Shown here in pieces: positions 17,273 to 27,050 of a stretch of DNA of 64,000 nucleotides (position 1 is its first letter; each line of letters opens with the position of its first letter). Where the stretch lies: NCBI GenBank assembly GCA_016714445.1, contig JADJNF010000004.1, positions 124,001-188,000 on the forward strand. The letters are read 5' to 3'. Below the pieces are notes generated by a model. It made no database searches. It had not been told where the DNA came from and saw nothing but the letters and a program-made list of their open reading frames with translations. The translations under genes and the position numbers were made by a program. The DNA is from Saprospiraceae bacterium (GTDB lineage: Bacteria; Bacteroidota; Bacteroidia; Chitinophagales; Saprospiraceae).

Positions 17273-18535
17273 TTATACTTCTATACCTTTCATCATTTTA
17301 TTCCAGTAAAGATACGGTAATCCATACTTTTTAAGCATCCATAATCGCCAGTCTTCTTTGGTACTGTCAAAGATCAGCATTTGCTTTAGTTTTGGATCAG
17401 GTGTAAATTCATTTTTATAATTAAATTCAGCCAGAATCATTTTGCCATATCCGGTGACCAACGGACAGGAAGAATAACCTTCATATATTTTTTTACCCAG
17501 GTGATTGTCCTTGATGAGATGCAGGATATTGGCCATTACTACCGGCACTTGTTTTCTGATAGCGGCTCCCGTTTTTGCGGTAGGTAAAGCAGCTACATCA
17601 CCCATGCCAAAAATATTGGGGTAACGTACATGTTGCAATGTGTTAATATTCACATCAAGCCAACCCGCTGCATTGACCAGTGAAGATTCTTTTACAAATT
17701 TTGGCGCTGTCTGAGGCGGAGCAATATGAAGCATGTCATAATCCATAACTATTTCATCAGGAGCAATTGAAGTGTCCGTAGATCCATCATCATTTACTAC
17801 ACATAGATTTTCTTTCGGCCCGATGTGTTTAAATGTGATTTTTTTATTAGGCCCATCTACCTTAATCGGGGCATAAAATGGTTTGAAATCAATATTATAT
17901 CTGTCTATTACCTTCATGAGACTATCCGCAATAACTTTGACTCCAAAGATTACTGTACCGGGTGTCGCAAATGTGACCTTGACTCTGTCGCTCATATTGT
18001 GCATTCGGAAATAGTCAGCAGCTAGATAGGCTATTTTCTGGGGAGCTCCTCCACATTTTATAGGGGTAGTAGGTTGTGTAAATATCGCATTGCCACCTTT
18101 AAAATTTCTGATGACATCCCAGGTGTGCTCAGGATCTGTATAATTGCTGCATACTACTCCTTTGCCCAATGCTTCTGTCAAACCTTCTATCAGGGATGTA
18201 TCCATCACCAGACCTGGTGAAACTACCAAAAAATCATAGGATATATCTCCTGTATTGGCAGTCGTAACTACATTCTCCTCTGGTCTGAATCCTGTAGCAT
18301 AGTCTTTTATCCATTTCACTTTATCGGGAATCATCTCTGACATTGGTTTTGCAGTCTTTTTAATATCATAAGCACCTGCCCCAACCAAGGTCCATGCCGG
18401 ATGATACCAATGTGTATCTGCTGGTTCGATTAAGGTGACTTCAACTGGTGCTTTGGTTTTCATAAGCCTTGAAGAAAGCATGATACCACCGGTTCCCCCG
18501 CCTATGATGACCAATTTTGTTTTTTTGCTATGCAT
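17273..18535 (-). CDS. sqr: Sulfide:quinone oxidoreductase
   Basis: The 420-residue flavoprotein oxidises sulfide and passes electrons to the membrane quinone pool. Visible are the FAD motif IIGGGTGGIML, HWYHPAWTLVGAG, and TPIKCGGAPQK, a signature of this family. Three cysteines, at 129, 161 and 357, match the three redox cysteines of characterised SQRs, which separates it from NADH dehydrogenase-type relatives. The last 60 residues form the amphipathic part expected at the membrane (LKKYGLPYLYWNKMMKG). It stands alone with its own terminator. Likely roles are sulfide detoxification or extra electron supply. Confidence 0.9.
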   Translation of the reverse strand: MHSKKTKLVIIGGGTGGIMLSSRLMKTKAPVEVTLIEPADTHWYHPAWTLVGAGAYDIKKTAKPMSEMIPDKVKWIKDYATGFRPEENVVTTANTGDISYDFLVVSPGLVMDTSLIEGLTEALGKGVVCSNYTDPEHTWDVIRNFKGGNAIFTQPTTPIKCGGAPQKIAYLAADYFRMHNMSDRVKVTFATPGTVIFGVKVIADSLMKVIDRYNIDFKPFYAPIKVDGPNKKITFKHIGPKENLCVVNDDGSTDTSIAPDEIVMDYDMLHIAPPQTAPKFVKESSLVNAAGWLDVNINTLQHVRYPNIFGMGDVAALPTAKTGAAIRKQVPVVMANILHLIKDNHLGKKIYEGYSSCPLVTGYGKMILAEFNYKNEFTPDPKLKQMLIFDSTKEDWRLWMLKKYGLPYLYWNKMMKGIEV

Positions 18536-18697
18536 TGCTAAGTGAATTTAATGATTGTCTAACAAACGTAATGCTTTATAAAATTTTATAGTGTAACTCA
18601 AGTTACATATTTAAAAATTTCATTTCTGCACAGACTCAAAATATCCTCATAGATTGCCTATTTAAGGCTTGACTTTATGAATACTTTACAAAACCAA

Positions 18698-18730
18698 AAA
18701 AGGGATACATTCTGAAAATGCATCCCTTTT
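18698..18730 (-). terminator. Terminator of the fungalysin gene
   Basis: AAAAGGGATaCAT (18698-18710) pairs with ATGcATCCCTTTT (18718-18730) with one mismatch, followed by T-rich sequence on the minus strand, 24 bases after the stop of the peptidase gene. Confidence 0.75.
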
Positions 18731-18753
18731 AATAATTTGATTTTAATAATTCT

Positions 18754-21700
18754 TTACTTTATTATCAGCTTCCTTGTACTCACATGGTTCCCTGATTGTA
18801 TTTTTACCAGATAAAATCCACTTGCCAGAGCAGATGTGTTTATGGTAACCGGACGGAAAGTATTGTCCAACTTCAGCATTTGCTGGTGTAATGTTTTTCC
18901 TTCCATTGAAGATATTGATATCACAGCATTGGACTCAAATGGTGACATTGCAGTAATAACTACATAATCATCCGCAGGATTAGGAGATAGGGTTACTGCA
19001 AAAAAATCTTTTGTATCATCTGTAGAATTTACTCCTTCCTGGCTGTTTACTATGATTTCAAAAGGCAATGTACATGCCTTCTCGCCTTGACCCGCATCTG
19101 CAGCAATACATGCCTGAGCTGTATATTTGTAAATGTCCAGCAACTCAAAATCATCAATAAACCATCCATTCAGATCTCCTGAAGCGGCGACCGTTTCATC
19201 ACTGGCAAATCTGAATCTGAAGACTACCGTTTTACCTTTATACTCAGACATATCAATATAAGAGTCTTTCCAAGGACCTACTAAATTTCCTGTCCAATTA
19301 CCTCCAGAGTTGCCTGAAAAAGCATCCAAAGACGGTGTTGCAAGAGTGGCATAAGCCAGAGGTCCATTATAACCATTTCTTATAAACTTATCTGATTTGA
19401 CAAGAGTATAAGGTGCTCCGTCCACACTTATTTCAACGAATCCACCATCATTACCTGGCTGAGTGTTGTACCTGTGCCAAAAACGCATAACAGGATTATT
19501 ACCGGTGATTTTATAAGGTATTGACCTAAGAGATGCATCGGATTCAGCGGCAACATTGATGATATTGAATGCCTGGTCAGGACTTCTGAAAACGTCAGAT
19601 GTAGGCAACCAATCTTCACTTCCTTCATTTTTTTCAATATCCCATTCAAAGCTGCCATCAAACGACTCAAGTTCAAGTCTGATCGATGTATTGTTTATAC
19701 TTGATTTAGTTTTGTAGGTGATATCGATTTCTCTTTCATAATCCATATCTCCCAATTCAAAAGTGATGCTATTTCCTGAAACAACAGCAGGAACATTGGA
19801 TGAACCAGAAACGTAAGACATACCATCAGGAAGATCATCGGTAATAATGACATTAGGTTGTTTGGATGGAATATGATTGATGGCTTTTAGACTTACCGTT
19901 ACTTCATCACCAGCATTAATGGATGCGGTAGAAGTTTTTGATATTTTTAGTTTCTCAATACAAATAGGCAATGATTCAAAATTTTCAGTACCATCATTTC
20001 TGTTATCTTTATTTGCACCATCTGCAAAATATCCCAACCCTCGTCTGGCAAATACATTCCAGATCATACATTTATTTGCACCATTGTTATGTACTTCATC
20101 CGCTTTTAATATAGCATTCCTACCATCAATAAGCCCAGGGTTACAGGGTTGCATTTTCATTCCCTCCATAACCAGATAGACTGCTTTATAATTTCCTGAA
20201 TTTTTATTGGTCCAATCTGCATTATATCCGTAAAGGTCAACAAAAGCCCAATACATATCCCAAAGCATATCTGTCCAGACTTCTCCTGGAGGATAAGGTG
20301 AAGAAGTACCTTTTATATCATCATATGTCTGAGGATTGATTTTCATATCAGTAGAGTATGGATACGTCCTGATACCTCCACCAATGGGTAGCTGAGCAAA
20401 TGCAAACGTTCCGATACCCCTTGAATCAGTCCCTTTGTCACCAGGTTCATGTGTCATGATAAGGGAGAAAAAATCACTCCACCCTTCTCCCATTTGTTCG
20501 TCGTTTGTAAGACATGAAGCGGCTTGTCTACCACCTGTAAGTCTATTAGATATACCATGACCATATTCGTGGGCAATGATTCCATTATCCAGGGATCCGT
20601 CCAGATATTCCGCTCCCTGACGCTCTCTTTCTTTAAACGTCATGACAACTTGTCCACCATTAGCAATTACTAAACGAATTTTATCGCAATCGGATTTTTT
20701 CATAAAAATGGACGGAACAGTTACTGATGCTGCATTAAGGCCTCCTGCCATGCCAAGTAATTCTTCTCCTGTACCTCCATTTACTCCTGCAATGTTACAC
20801 ACTATAACTGCTATGGCACCTGCCTGCTGTGCTCTAAACACTTTATTGGAAAAATCACATATACCACGATTGACAATGGCAATCTTTCCATTGATTTCAC
20901 TTCCATTGATAACAGTATTGCAAGCTGCGGTAGGATTAGTACTTCCGTCTCTGGCTATGGCCACACTTCCTGTGATCGCTGGTTCCGTGGTATTGGGGAT
21001 TGGCTTTCCGAATTGCCCGGTACCATAATCAGCTACAAAACCTTTTAATTCCTCAGGTGAGTCAATCGATATTGAACCTCCTTCATTACCCCACAGAAAC
21101 ATTTGCATAACACCGTTAAATCCATCGGGCGGAGTTGAGAAGTTGGCATTATTAAGTTTAACTGGACTGGCTTCAATTCCATCAAATGCTTGTGCTAAAA
21201 TGTAATCATCCTCCCCATCTATAGCTTTTGCTGAGTAATTCTTTTTCTGAAAACTACCAAACTCCTCAGTAAAACCCAGCAAGTTGGTCACATCATGCAT
21301 CATATTGTTCATATAAAACAGATTTGTGACAGCAGCGTTATTACTTTGCCTTGGATCTTTACTAAGGTCTATTGGAAAATCGAAATTAAGATCCTGTCCA
21401 CCATTGGGATCTGCTCCGTCGGTATCATCATCATCATTTTTGTCTTCATAGGCATATACATTATTGCCTTGGGTAGTAGTAAATTCCGCTCCATCTACAC
21501 CGTTGGTATCGTGCCATCCGAATGGAGATGCTGTAGGAAACTGAGCATCAGTGACTATTTGTCTGTCTCCATGGCTGGGACTTTCAGCAGGAAGTTTAAA
21601 TACATTGTATTTTGCAGTTACCGCACCTGTCGCCGAAAAAGATGGCGCAGCTTGATGATGATCAGAAACCTTTCTGAAAGTCCTTATTTCACAATTGTCA

Positions 21701-22356
21701 TGTCTGACAAATGCATCCTTGTGATGTCGACAATATAATGTAAAATTGTTTTTAGATACAAATTTACCCGTATTTGCATCAACATTCATGTCCCAATAGT
21801 CAGAAGATGACTTCATATTCAGACTAAGATTCCATACCAGTACAAGTTTATCGTTGACTACTTCGTACTTTAATCTGGCTAAGATCGGAGATTTAGTCAG
21901 TTCTGGAAATTCATATGTTTGAATACCATTATCAGATCTTTTACTTAGTAACGGTTTGCCTTTTACAGAAATACCCAAATGATTTGCACTTTCCAGAATA
22001 GCCACATCCGGTGTCAATGTCGCAGATTTTGCATTTACTTTGGATTCAATATTGCTGACAAAATCATGGGCATCTGAAACCACTTTTCCATCTTTATTTA
22101 TGATAACTGTCATCATGGCATTCCTTACGGGAATACTATTGTATGTCTGAGTAAGATATAAATAGGTTATACCCTGATCAGAAGTAGTCTGAGAGCTTAC
22201 CGTCAAATTATTATAATCTGAAGATTTCAGTTGCCATTTATCTGCATTATTGCGGATATGATTGATGGCTGTTTCCATCGCACCATCGGTCTGACTATAC
22301 GTAAAGGTACAGGACCAAATCATAAAAAAAGTTAAAAAGTACATTTTCCCGGTCAT
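18754..22356 (-). CDS. Secreted fungalysin (M36) metallopeptidase with PA domain and T9SS tail
   Basis: I start at the ATG at 22356 (MTGKMYFLTFFMIWSCTFTY), because the 30 codons before it do not suit a signal peptide. The propeptide (FTP) covers about residues 25-190. The M36 catalytic domain carries HEYGH (His596) and, later, the GEGWSDFFSLI glutamate motif. A PA domain is inserted ahead of it at about 460-570 (GSVAIARDGS, IAIVNRGICDF). A DUF11-like sandwich follows (about 815-900), then a jelly-roll domain, and a type A T9SS tail (FAVTLSPNPADDYVVI through STRKLIIK). It is a zinc endopeptidase secreted as a zymogen, likely for extracellular protein breakdown. Confidence 0.92.
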   Translation of the reverse strand: MTGKMYFLTFFMIWSCTFTYSQTDGAMETAINHIRNNADKWQLKSSDYNNLTVSSQTTSDQGITYLYLTQTYNSIPVRNAMMTVIINKDGKVVSDAHDFVSNIESKVNAKSATLTPDVAILESANHLGISVKGKPLLSKRSDNGIQTYEFPELTKSPILARLKYEVVNDKLVLVWNLSLNMKSSSDYWDMNVDANTGKFVSKNNFTLYCRHHKDAFVRHDNCEIRTFRKVSDHHQAAPSFSATGAVTAKYNVFKLPAESPSHGDRQIVTDAQFPTASPFGWHDTNGVDGAEFTTTQGNNVYAYEDKNDDDDTDGADPNGGQDLNFDFPIDLSKDPRQSNNAAVTNLFYMNNMMHDVTNLLGFTEEFGSFQKKNYSAKAIDGEDDYILAQAFDGIEASPVKLNNANFSTPPDGFNGVMQMFLWGNEGGSISIDSPEELKGFVADYGTGQFGKPIPNTTEPAITGSVAIARDGSTNPTAACNTVINGSEINGKIAIVNRGICDFSNKVFRAQQAGAIAVIVCNIAGVNGGTGEELLGMAGGLNAASVTVPSIFMKKSDCDKIRLVIANGGQVVMTFKERERQGAEYLDGSLDNGIIAHEYGHGISNRLTGGRQAASCLTNDEQMGEGWSDFFSLIMTHEPGDKGTDSRGIGTFAFAQLPIGGGIRTYPYSTDMKINPQTYDDIKGTSSPYPPGEVWTDMLWDMYWAFVDLYGYNADWTNKNSGNYKAVYLVMEGMKMQPCNPGLIDGRNAILKADEVHNNGANKCMIWNVFARRGLGYFADGANKDNRNDGTENFESLPICIEKLKISKTSTASINAGDEVTVSLKAINHIPSKQPNVIITDDLPDGMSYVSGSSNVPAVVSGNSITFELGDMDYEREIDITYKTKSSINNTSIRLELESFDGSFEWDIEKNEGSEDWLPTSDVFRSPDQAFNIINVAAESDASLRSIPYKITGNNPVMRFWHRYNTQPGNDGGFVEISVDGAPYTLVKSDKFIRNGYNGPLAYATLATPSLDAFSGNSGGNWTGNLVGPWKDSYIDMSEYKGKTVVFRFRFASDETVAASGDLNGWFIDDFELLDIYKYTAQACIAADAGQGEKACTLPFEIIVNSQEGVNSTDDTKDFFAVTLSPNPADDYVVITAMSPFESNAVISISSMEGKTLHQQMLKLDNTFRPVTINTSALASGFYLVKIQSGNHVSTRKLIIK

Positions 22357-22541
22357 AAACAAATGAATTGATTTTAGTTGTAAATAAATGATTTCAGTGC
22401 GTAATATGATGTAAATATAGTTCAAATTGTAAAAATAAGAAAACATTAATTAAGTTACATAGTTTTTTAATATAAAGTATTCCATACGACGATGTGTCAA
22501 TTTATTTCCATCTTTGTGACTAAATTTTTAACAAGCCTTTT

Positions 22542-23279
22542 ATGACAGATATTATTTTTGGGAAAAACGCGGTAACTGAAGCTTTTCATGCAGGAATGGA
22601 CATAGAAAAAGTATTTGTTTTAAGCAATATGAAAGGAGAGTTTGAAGTACAAATCAGAAATCTATGCAGAGATAATAGTGTGCCACTTGCAAAAGTACCG
22701 GAAGTCAAGCTCAATGAACTGTCCAAATACAAAGTACATCAAGGCGTAGTAGCTTTGATCTCTCCCATAAAATACCATGAATACAAGGATATAATTTCTG
22801 CTGCAGTTGATGCAGGTCAAACTCCACTGATGATAATCCTCGACGGCGTTACAGATGTGAGAAATGTAGGCGCTATATCCAGATCTGCCTATTATTTTGG
22901 TGCACATGGTTTGATCATTTCTGGAAATTTTGCAGGAAGAATAAATGAAGATACTGTAAAATCATCTGCCGGAGCTATCTTAAGTCTACCAGTATGCAGA
23001 GTAAGTAGCCTTCTTCATCTGGTCAGTGACCTTCAGTCAATGGGATTGAAAGTAGTGGCTACCAGCCTGAAAGATGCCGTATCACCTGAAAATGCCGATC
23101 TCAAAGAACCATTGGCTATCATTCTTGGTGCAGAGGACAAAGGACTTCATTACAAGGTGCTGGAGATAGTGGATGAAGCAATAAAAATACCATCGTACAA
23201 TGATTTTGACTCACTCAACGTTTCAGTAGCGGCAGGTGTTTTATTGTATGAGTGTACCAGACAAAGAGCAAAAAAGTAA
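22542..23279 (+). CDS. rlmB: 23S rRNA (guanosine-2'-O-)-methyltransferase RlmB
   Basis: The 245-residue SPOUT-fold enzyme methylates the 2'-OH of a guanosine in 23S rRNA (G2251 in Escherichia coli) using S-adenosylmethionine. The short N-terminal substrate-binding domain (GKNAVTEAF, about 5-75) is followed by the three SPOUT motifs: VRNVGAISRSAYYFG (about 105-120), IILGAEDKGL (about 190) and IPSYNDFDSLNVSVAAGVLL (about 215-235). It is divergent from the fungalysin gene. A CATCTTTG box near 22512 may be its -7 element. Confidence 0.93.
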   Translation: MTDIIFGKNAVTEAFHAGMDIEKVFVLSNMKGEFEVQIRNLCRDNSVPLAKVPEVKLNELSKYKVHQGVVALISPIKYHEYKDIISAAVDAGQTPLMIILDGVTDVRNVGAISRSAYYFGAHGLIISGNFAGRINEDTVKSSAGAILSLPVCRVSSLLHLVSDLQSMGLKVVATSLKDAVSPENADLKEPLAIILGAEDKGLHYKVLEIVDEAIKIPSYNDFDSLNVSVAAGVLLYECTRQRAKK

Positions 23280-23413
23280 TTAGGTACTATATTAAAACAT
23301 GATTATATAAACAGGCTGATAACTTATTGTCAAGGAAATCTTAAGACAATTCCAAAATTTCATTAGTCATTCAAATTTCGAAATTTAGAGAAATATTTAA
23401 TATCAAGATAAAA

Positions 23414-24337
23414 ATGAAGTATTTACAAAATAATTTTTTGACCATATTGGTCAGTGTGGTATTTTTTATAGGAGTTTCTTCCTGCAAGACTACCAAAGGG
23501 GTTGACGTATATAAACCTCTGGATAAAAATCTGCTGTGGGAAATAAGTGGATCCGGAATTAAAAAACCTTCCTACCTATACGGAACAATACACATCATAG
23601 AAGGCAAGGATTTCTTTTTGCCCAAGGGAACTATGGCCGCTTTTGACGCCGCCAAAAAAGTGATTTTCGAAATAGATATGAAAGAAATGTCAGACATCTC
23701 ATCTTTAATGGGTATGATGAACAAAATCTTCATGAAAGATAATAAAACACTCAAAGACCTGGTAACGTCCGAAGATTACAAATTGGTGGGAGATCACTTT
23801 CAGAAAATGGGACTCCCTATTTTTATGCTGGAAAGGATGAAGCCCATGTTTTTGACCGTATTCGCGTATAGTGATATGGATCCGTCAGGTATAAAAAACG
23901 GTAATATGAAATCTTACGAAATGGAATTTATGGAGATGGCTAAAAATACCGGAAAAGAAACGGCTGGTTTGGAAAGTATTGATTTTCAGATCGGTCTTTT
24001 TGACGAAATCCCTTATGAAGCTCAGGCAAAAATGTTGGTGGATGCCATTAAGGCGTCGGGAGATTCAGGCAATGAAGAATTTAAAAAAATGACAGACATG
24101 TATGTAGCTCAGGATGTTCATGCCATGGCCAATATGATGGCAGAAGAAGATCAGGAGACTGAAGGCTTTGAAGATAAATTGGTCACTCAAAGAAACATCA
24201 ACTGGATTCCTCAGATTATTGAAGCTGCGAAAAAAGAACAGACATTTTTTGCAGTTGGAGCCGGACACCTGGGAGGAAAAGAAGGCGTTATTCATCTGCT
24301 GAGAAAAGCTGGTATGAAAGTTACACCAGTGAAATAA
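23414..24337 (+). CDS. TraB/GumN family lipoprotein
   Basis: The 307-residue protein has a lipoprotein signal (hydrophobic about 9-21, lipobox ending SSC). The body matches the TraB/GumN (PF01963) fold, with the paired GxxH motifs: YGTIHIIEGKD (about 58) and VGAGHLGGKEGV (about 283). The family is distantly related to Tiki metalloproteases; most bacterial members are uncharacterised. The protein should be anchored to an envelope membrane. It stands alone, upstream of another lipoprotein gene. Confidence 0.85.
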   Translation: MKYLQNNFLTILVSVVFFIGVSSCKTTKGVDVYKPLDKNLLWEISGSGIKKPSYLYGTIHIIEGKDFFLPKGTMAAFDAAKKVIFEIDMKEMSDISSLMGMMNKIFMKDNKTLKDLVTSEDYKLVGDHFQKMGLPIFMLERMKPMFLTVFAYSDMDPSGIKNGNMKSYEMEFMEMAKNTGKETAGLESIDFQIGLFDEIPYEAQAKMLVDAIKASGDSGNEEFKKMTDMYVAQDVHAMANMMAEEDQETEGFEDKLVTQRNINWIPQIIEAAKKEQTFFAVGAGHLGGKEGVIHLLRKAGMKVTPVK

Positions 24338-24469
24338 TCAAATTCACTTCATGTACTGATTCTAATCAGTAAGTATCAAAAATAATAGGATTATTTTTGG
24401 TAAGTATTTAATCTCTGTCCACAAAAGTTAGTCGGTAAAGATAGAAAATACAAATCTAAAATAATTCAA

Positions 24470-25521
24470 ATGAAAAAATCCTCATATTTTGAACTTATTG
24501 TATCGGCTCTGTTTATCTCTTTAGTGTTTTTAAGTTGTGAAAATGCGCCTGCGGCAAAATCATCAGAATTGATTAACGCATCCATTCCTGCTAGGAAAGA
24601 CTCCATCAAAAGTCCGGATACCTTAACGGTCGAAAATATCTTTTTGATCCGGAAGAATATCATAAAAAAGTGCTGGCACTTGCTCATGATAGTATTACAA
24701 AACGATGGCCGGCCAAATCTCCTGTTCCATTAAAAGGAGCTATACTTCCATTTCAGAGAATAGTCGCTTATTATGGAAATTTTTATTCAAGGCACATGGG
24801 CATTTTGGGTTCCCTACCGGAAGAACAGTTAATACATAATTTGAATGCAGAAGTTGAAAAATGGCAAAATGGAGATAAGACTACGCCTGTCATACCCGCT
24901 ATACATTATATTGCTATAACAGCTCAAAGTAAACCAGGTAAAGGAAACACTTACAGATTAAGAATGCCGGAAAAACAAATTTTAAAGGCAGTCTCGCTGG
25001 CAAAAAAGATGAAAGGAATTACATTTCTGGATATACAAGTAGGTCACAGTACCGTAAAAAACGAAGTACCATCGCTTGAGCAATATCTCATTTCACCTGA
25101 TGTTCATTTGGGTTTAGACCCTGAGTGGTCTATGAAAGATGGCAGTATTCCGGGTAGAAAAATAGGTTCAATGGACGCTGCTGATATTAATCTTGCGATA
25201 GACTATCTTTCGGCTTTGGTAAAAAAACATCACCTTCCACCCAAAATACTTGTTATACATAGATTTACTAAAGGAATGATTACCAATTCCGACAAAATAA
25301 AAAAAACACCCGAAGTGCAAATCGTAATTAATATGGATGGTTTTGGTTTTCCTGCAAAAAAAATCGACTCCTACAAAAGATTTGTTTCGGGTTACCCCGT
25401 ACAATTTACCGGATTTAAACTTTTTTATAAGAATGACACAAAGTCTAAACCTTACAGAATGATGTCACCAAAAGAGATTCTTAAATTATATCCCAAACCT
25501 ATTTATATTCAATACCAGTAG
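24470..25521 (+). CDS. Conserved lipoprotein of unknown function, interrupted by an apparent one-base loss
   Basis: The start encodes a lipoprotein signal (VFLSC, Cys about 23). The frame changes at the T5 run 24641-24645: with one more T it reads ENIFFDPEEYHKKVLALAHD and joins directly to the long downstream frame (from 24670 to 25521). The joined protein is about 350 residues, with a conserved central part (PAIHYIAITAQSKPG, FLDIQVGHST, HLGLDPEWSM) and a tail VQFTGFKLFYKND. I do not recognise a named family; strand/helix alternation and carboxylates in these motifs would suit a barrel hydrolase fold, a guess. A sequencing error is the simplest reason for the frame change. The deacetylase gene follows after 12 bases, so they are probably co-transcribed. 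Confidence 0.7.
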
Positions 25522-25533
25522 ACTTATCAAAAT

Positions 25534-26298
25534 ATGATACAAGGAAGTATCTTCAGGAATTATTACAAGACCATCTTGACTTTCATCATGTTGACTTTTA
25601 TTTCCTGGGGCAATGTGGATATAAATGTAGCTTCTCAGATACCCATACTGAGTTACCACAATGTACAGACAAATCCAAAAAAACCTTCTGCTTATTTTAT
25701 ATCTTCGGTAGCATTTGAAAAACAAATAAAGCACCTAAAAGAAAATGGATACCATACTGTATTGCCAGATGATATTTACAATCACTATACCAAAGGGACT
25801 ACGCTGCCGGAAAAACCTATCATGCTGAGTTTTGATGATACAAGAAAAGAACATTTCAATATTGTGGCACCGATCCTTGAAAAATATGGCTATAAGGGTA
25901 CATTTTTTATCATGACCGTAGCTATAGGTAAAAAGAACTATATGACCGTTGCCGAGATAAAAATGCTTTCAGAACGTGGACATTGTATCGGTCACCACAC
26001 ATGGGACCACCAGGATCTTCGAAAACTGCCAATAAAAGAATGGAATACCCAAATAGACAAACCAAAGAAAAAACTAGAAGAAATCATTGGAAAAGAAGTT
26101 AAATATCTGGCTTACCCATTTGGACTTTGTAATGATTACGCTGTCACAGAACTTAACAAAAGAAACTTCAAAGGTGCTTTTCAGCTTTCAGGAAAACAAG
26201 ACAAAAACGATCCCCTTTTTTCCTTACGGCGGCTTATAGTACCCGGGAACTGGGATGGAGTACGACTGCTAAAGGAAATATCTGCTTCTTTCAGATAG
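25534..26298 (+). CDS. Polysaccharide deacetylase (NodB homology) family protein
   Basis: The 254-residue protein has an N-terminal hydrophobic segment (about 12-26) suggesting export or anchoring. The NodB domain shows LSFDDTRKEH (motif 1, catalytic Asp and metal Asp, about 100), GHHTWDHQDL (motif 2, metal histidines, about 151) and LAYPFG (motif 3, about 192). Such enzymes remove N- or O-acetyl groups from peptidoglycan, chitin or exopolysaccharide; the substrate is not evident. It is probably in an operon with the conserved lipoprotein ending at 25521. A repeat follows directly. Confidence 0.88.
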   Translation: MIQGSIFRNYYKTILTFIMLTFISWGNVDINVASQIPILSYHNVQTNPKKPSAYFISSVAFEKQIKHLKENGYHTVLPDDIYNHYTKGTTLPEKPIMLSFDDTRKEHFNIVAPILEKYGYKGTFFIMTVAIGKKNYMTVAEIKMLSERGHCIGHHTWDHQDLRKLPIKEWNTQIDKPKKKLEEIIGKEVKYLAYPFGLCNDYAVTELNKRNFKGAFQLSGKQDKNDPLFSLRRLIVPGNWDGVRLLKEISASFR

Positions 26299-26300
26299 CG

Positions 26301-26471
26301 TATACCGACGAAAATTTTTTTTGGAAAAAATTTTTTTCTTTTTAAAAAGAGGAAAAGATTTTTTAGAAAAAACCCCCCCTTCCCCCCCCCGGGGGGAAAA
26401 AAAAATCCCCCCCCCCCCCCAAAAAAAAAAAAAAGAGGTTAGGCAATTCCAAACCAATAATTTTAAGTATA
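26301..26471 (+). repeat. Dispersed intergenic repeat (copy d) with implausible homopolymer interior
   Basis: The left end TATACCGACGAAAATTTT and right end CCAAACCAATAATTTTAAGT/ATA match the repeat family. The interior (26310-26435) is made almost only of long A, T, C and G runs, including C10G6 and C13A14 blocks found nowhere else in the window. This looks like a damaged consensus over a repeat rather than real sequence. The stop of yraN lies at the edge of this stretch. Confidence 0.55.
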
Positions 26472-26474
26472 ACA

Positions 26475-26840
26475 TTACAAAGAAGGAAAAAAAGCATCTT
26501 TAAAATGAGTGATTGAAGCATCTTTATTTTTATCAAATACGATTGAAATAATGTCAAACCGAATCTCCCAATCGTGACCGATCTTAATCATATATTGGTG
26601 AGCTGCATCAATGATCAGATTTTCCTTATAAGCAGAAACGCTTTCTTCCGGAGCTCCGAAAAAGGTGTATGATTTCGATTTTACTTCTACAAAAACGAGC
26701 ACTTCACCATCTTTGGCAATGATGTCAATTTCAGCTTTACTGAATCTCCAGTTTCGTTCCAGTATTTTATATCCTATTTCTTGCAGGAAAAGAGTTGCTT
26801 TTTCTTCACCAAGATTTCCTATGGTTTGCTGTCGAGCCAT
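26475..26840 (-). CDS. YraN family putative endonuclease (UPF0102)
   Basis: The 121-residue protein matches the YraN family, which has a restriction-endonuclease-like (PD-(D/E)xK) core: GEEKATLFLQEIGYKILERN, then AEIDIIAKDGEVLVFVEVKS with the Asp and ExK positions kept. The biological role is not established; a DNA repair or Holliday-junction link has been suggested for the family. Length is normal. It is convergent with the deacetylase gene. Confidence 0.88.
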   Translation of the reverse strand: MARQQTIGNLGEEKATLFLQEIGYKILERNWRFSKAEIDIIAKDGEVLVFVEVKSKSYTFFGAPEESVSAYKENLIIDAAHQYMIKIGHDWEIRFDIISIVFDKNKDASITHFKDAFFPSL

Positions 26841-27050
26841 TCTTTTTTATTAATAATGATGTAAATATAAAATATTAATACGAGGCAAATGACAAACCTT
26901 TGAATATTAAACTTCTTTTTATTCGGAATAGATAATCAAAGCAAAATGAATTACTACACCATAGTATTAACTTTTCTTTTAAATTAAATCAAAACATTAT
27001 ACCCTTTTGATATTATTTTATTTTCTTGCGCAGAATTTATAACCTTCAAC

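Noticed and set aside
22357..22446. Upstream start for the fungalysin gene
   Set aside because: The 30 extra residues are Ile/Tyr-rich and would precede a complete signal peptide that starts at 22356.
26321..26557. Reading frames with long Pro/Gly/Lys/Phe runs
   Set aside because: They arise from the A, T, C and G homopolymer runs inside repeat copy d and are probably artefacts.
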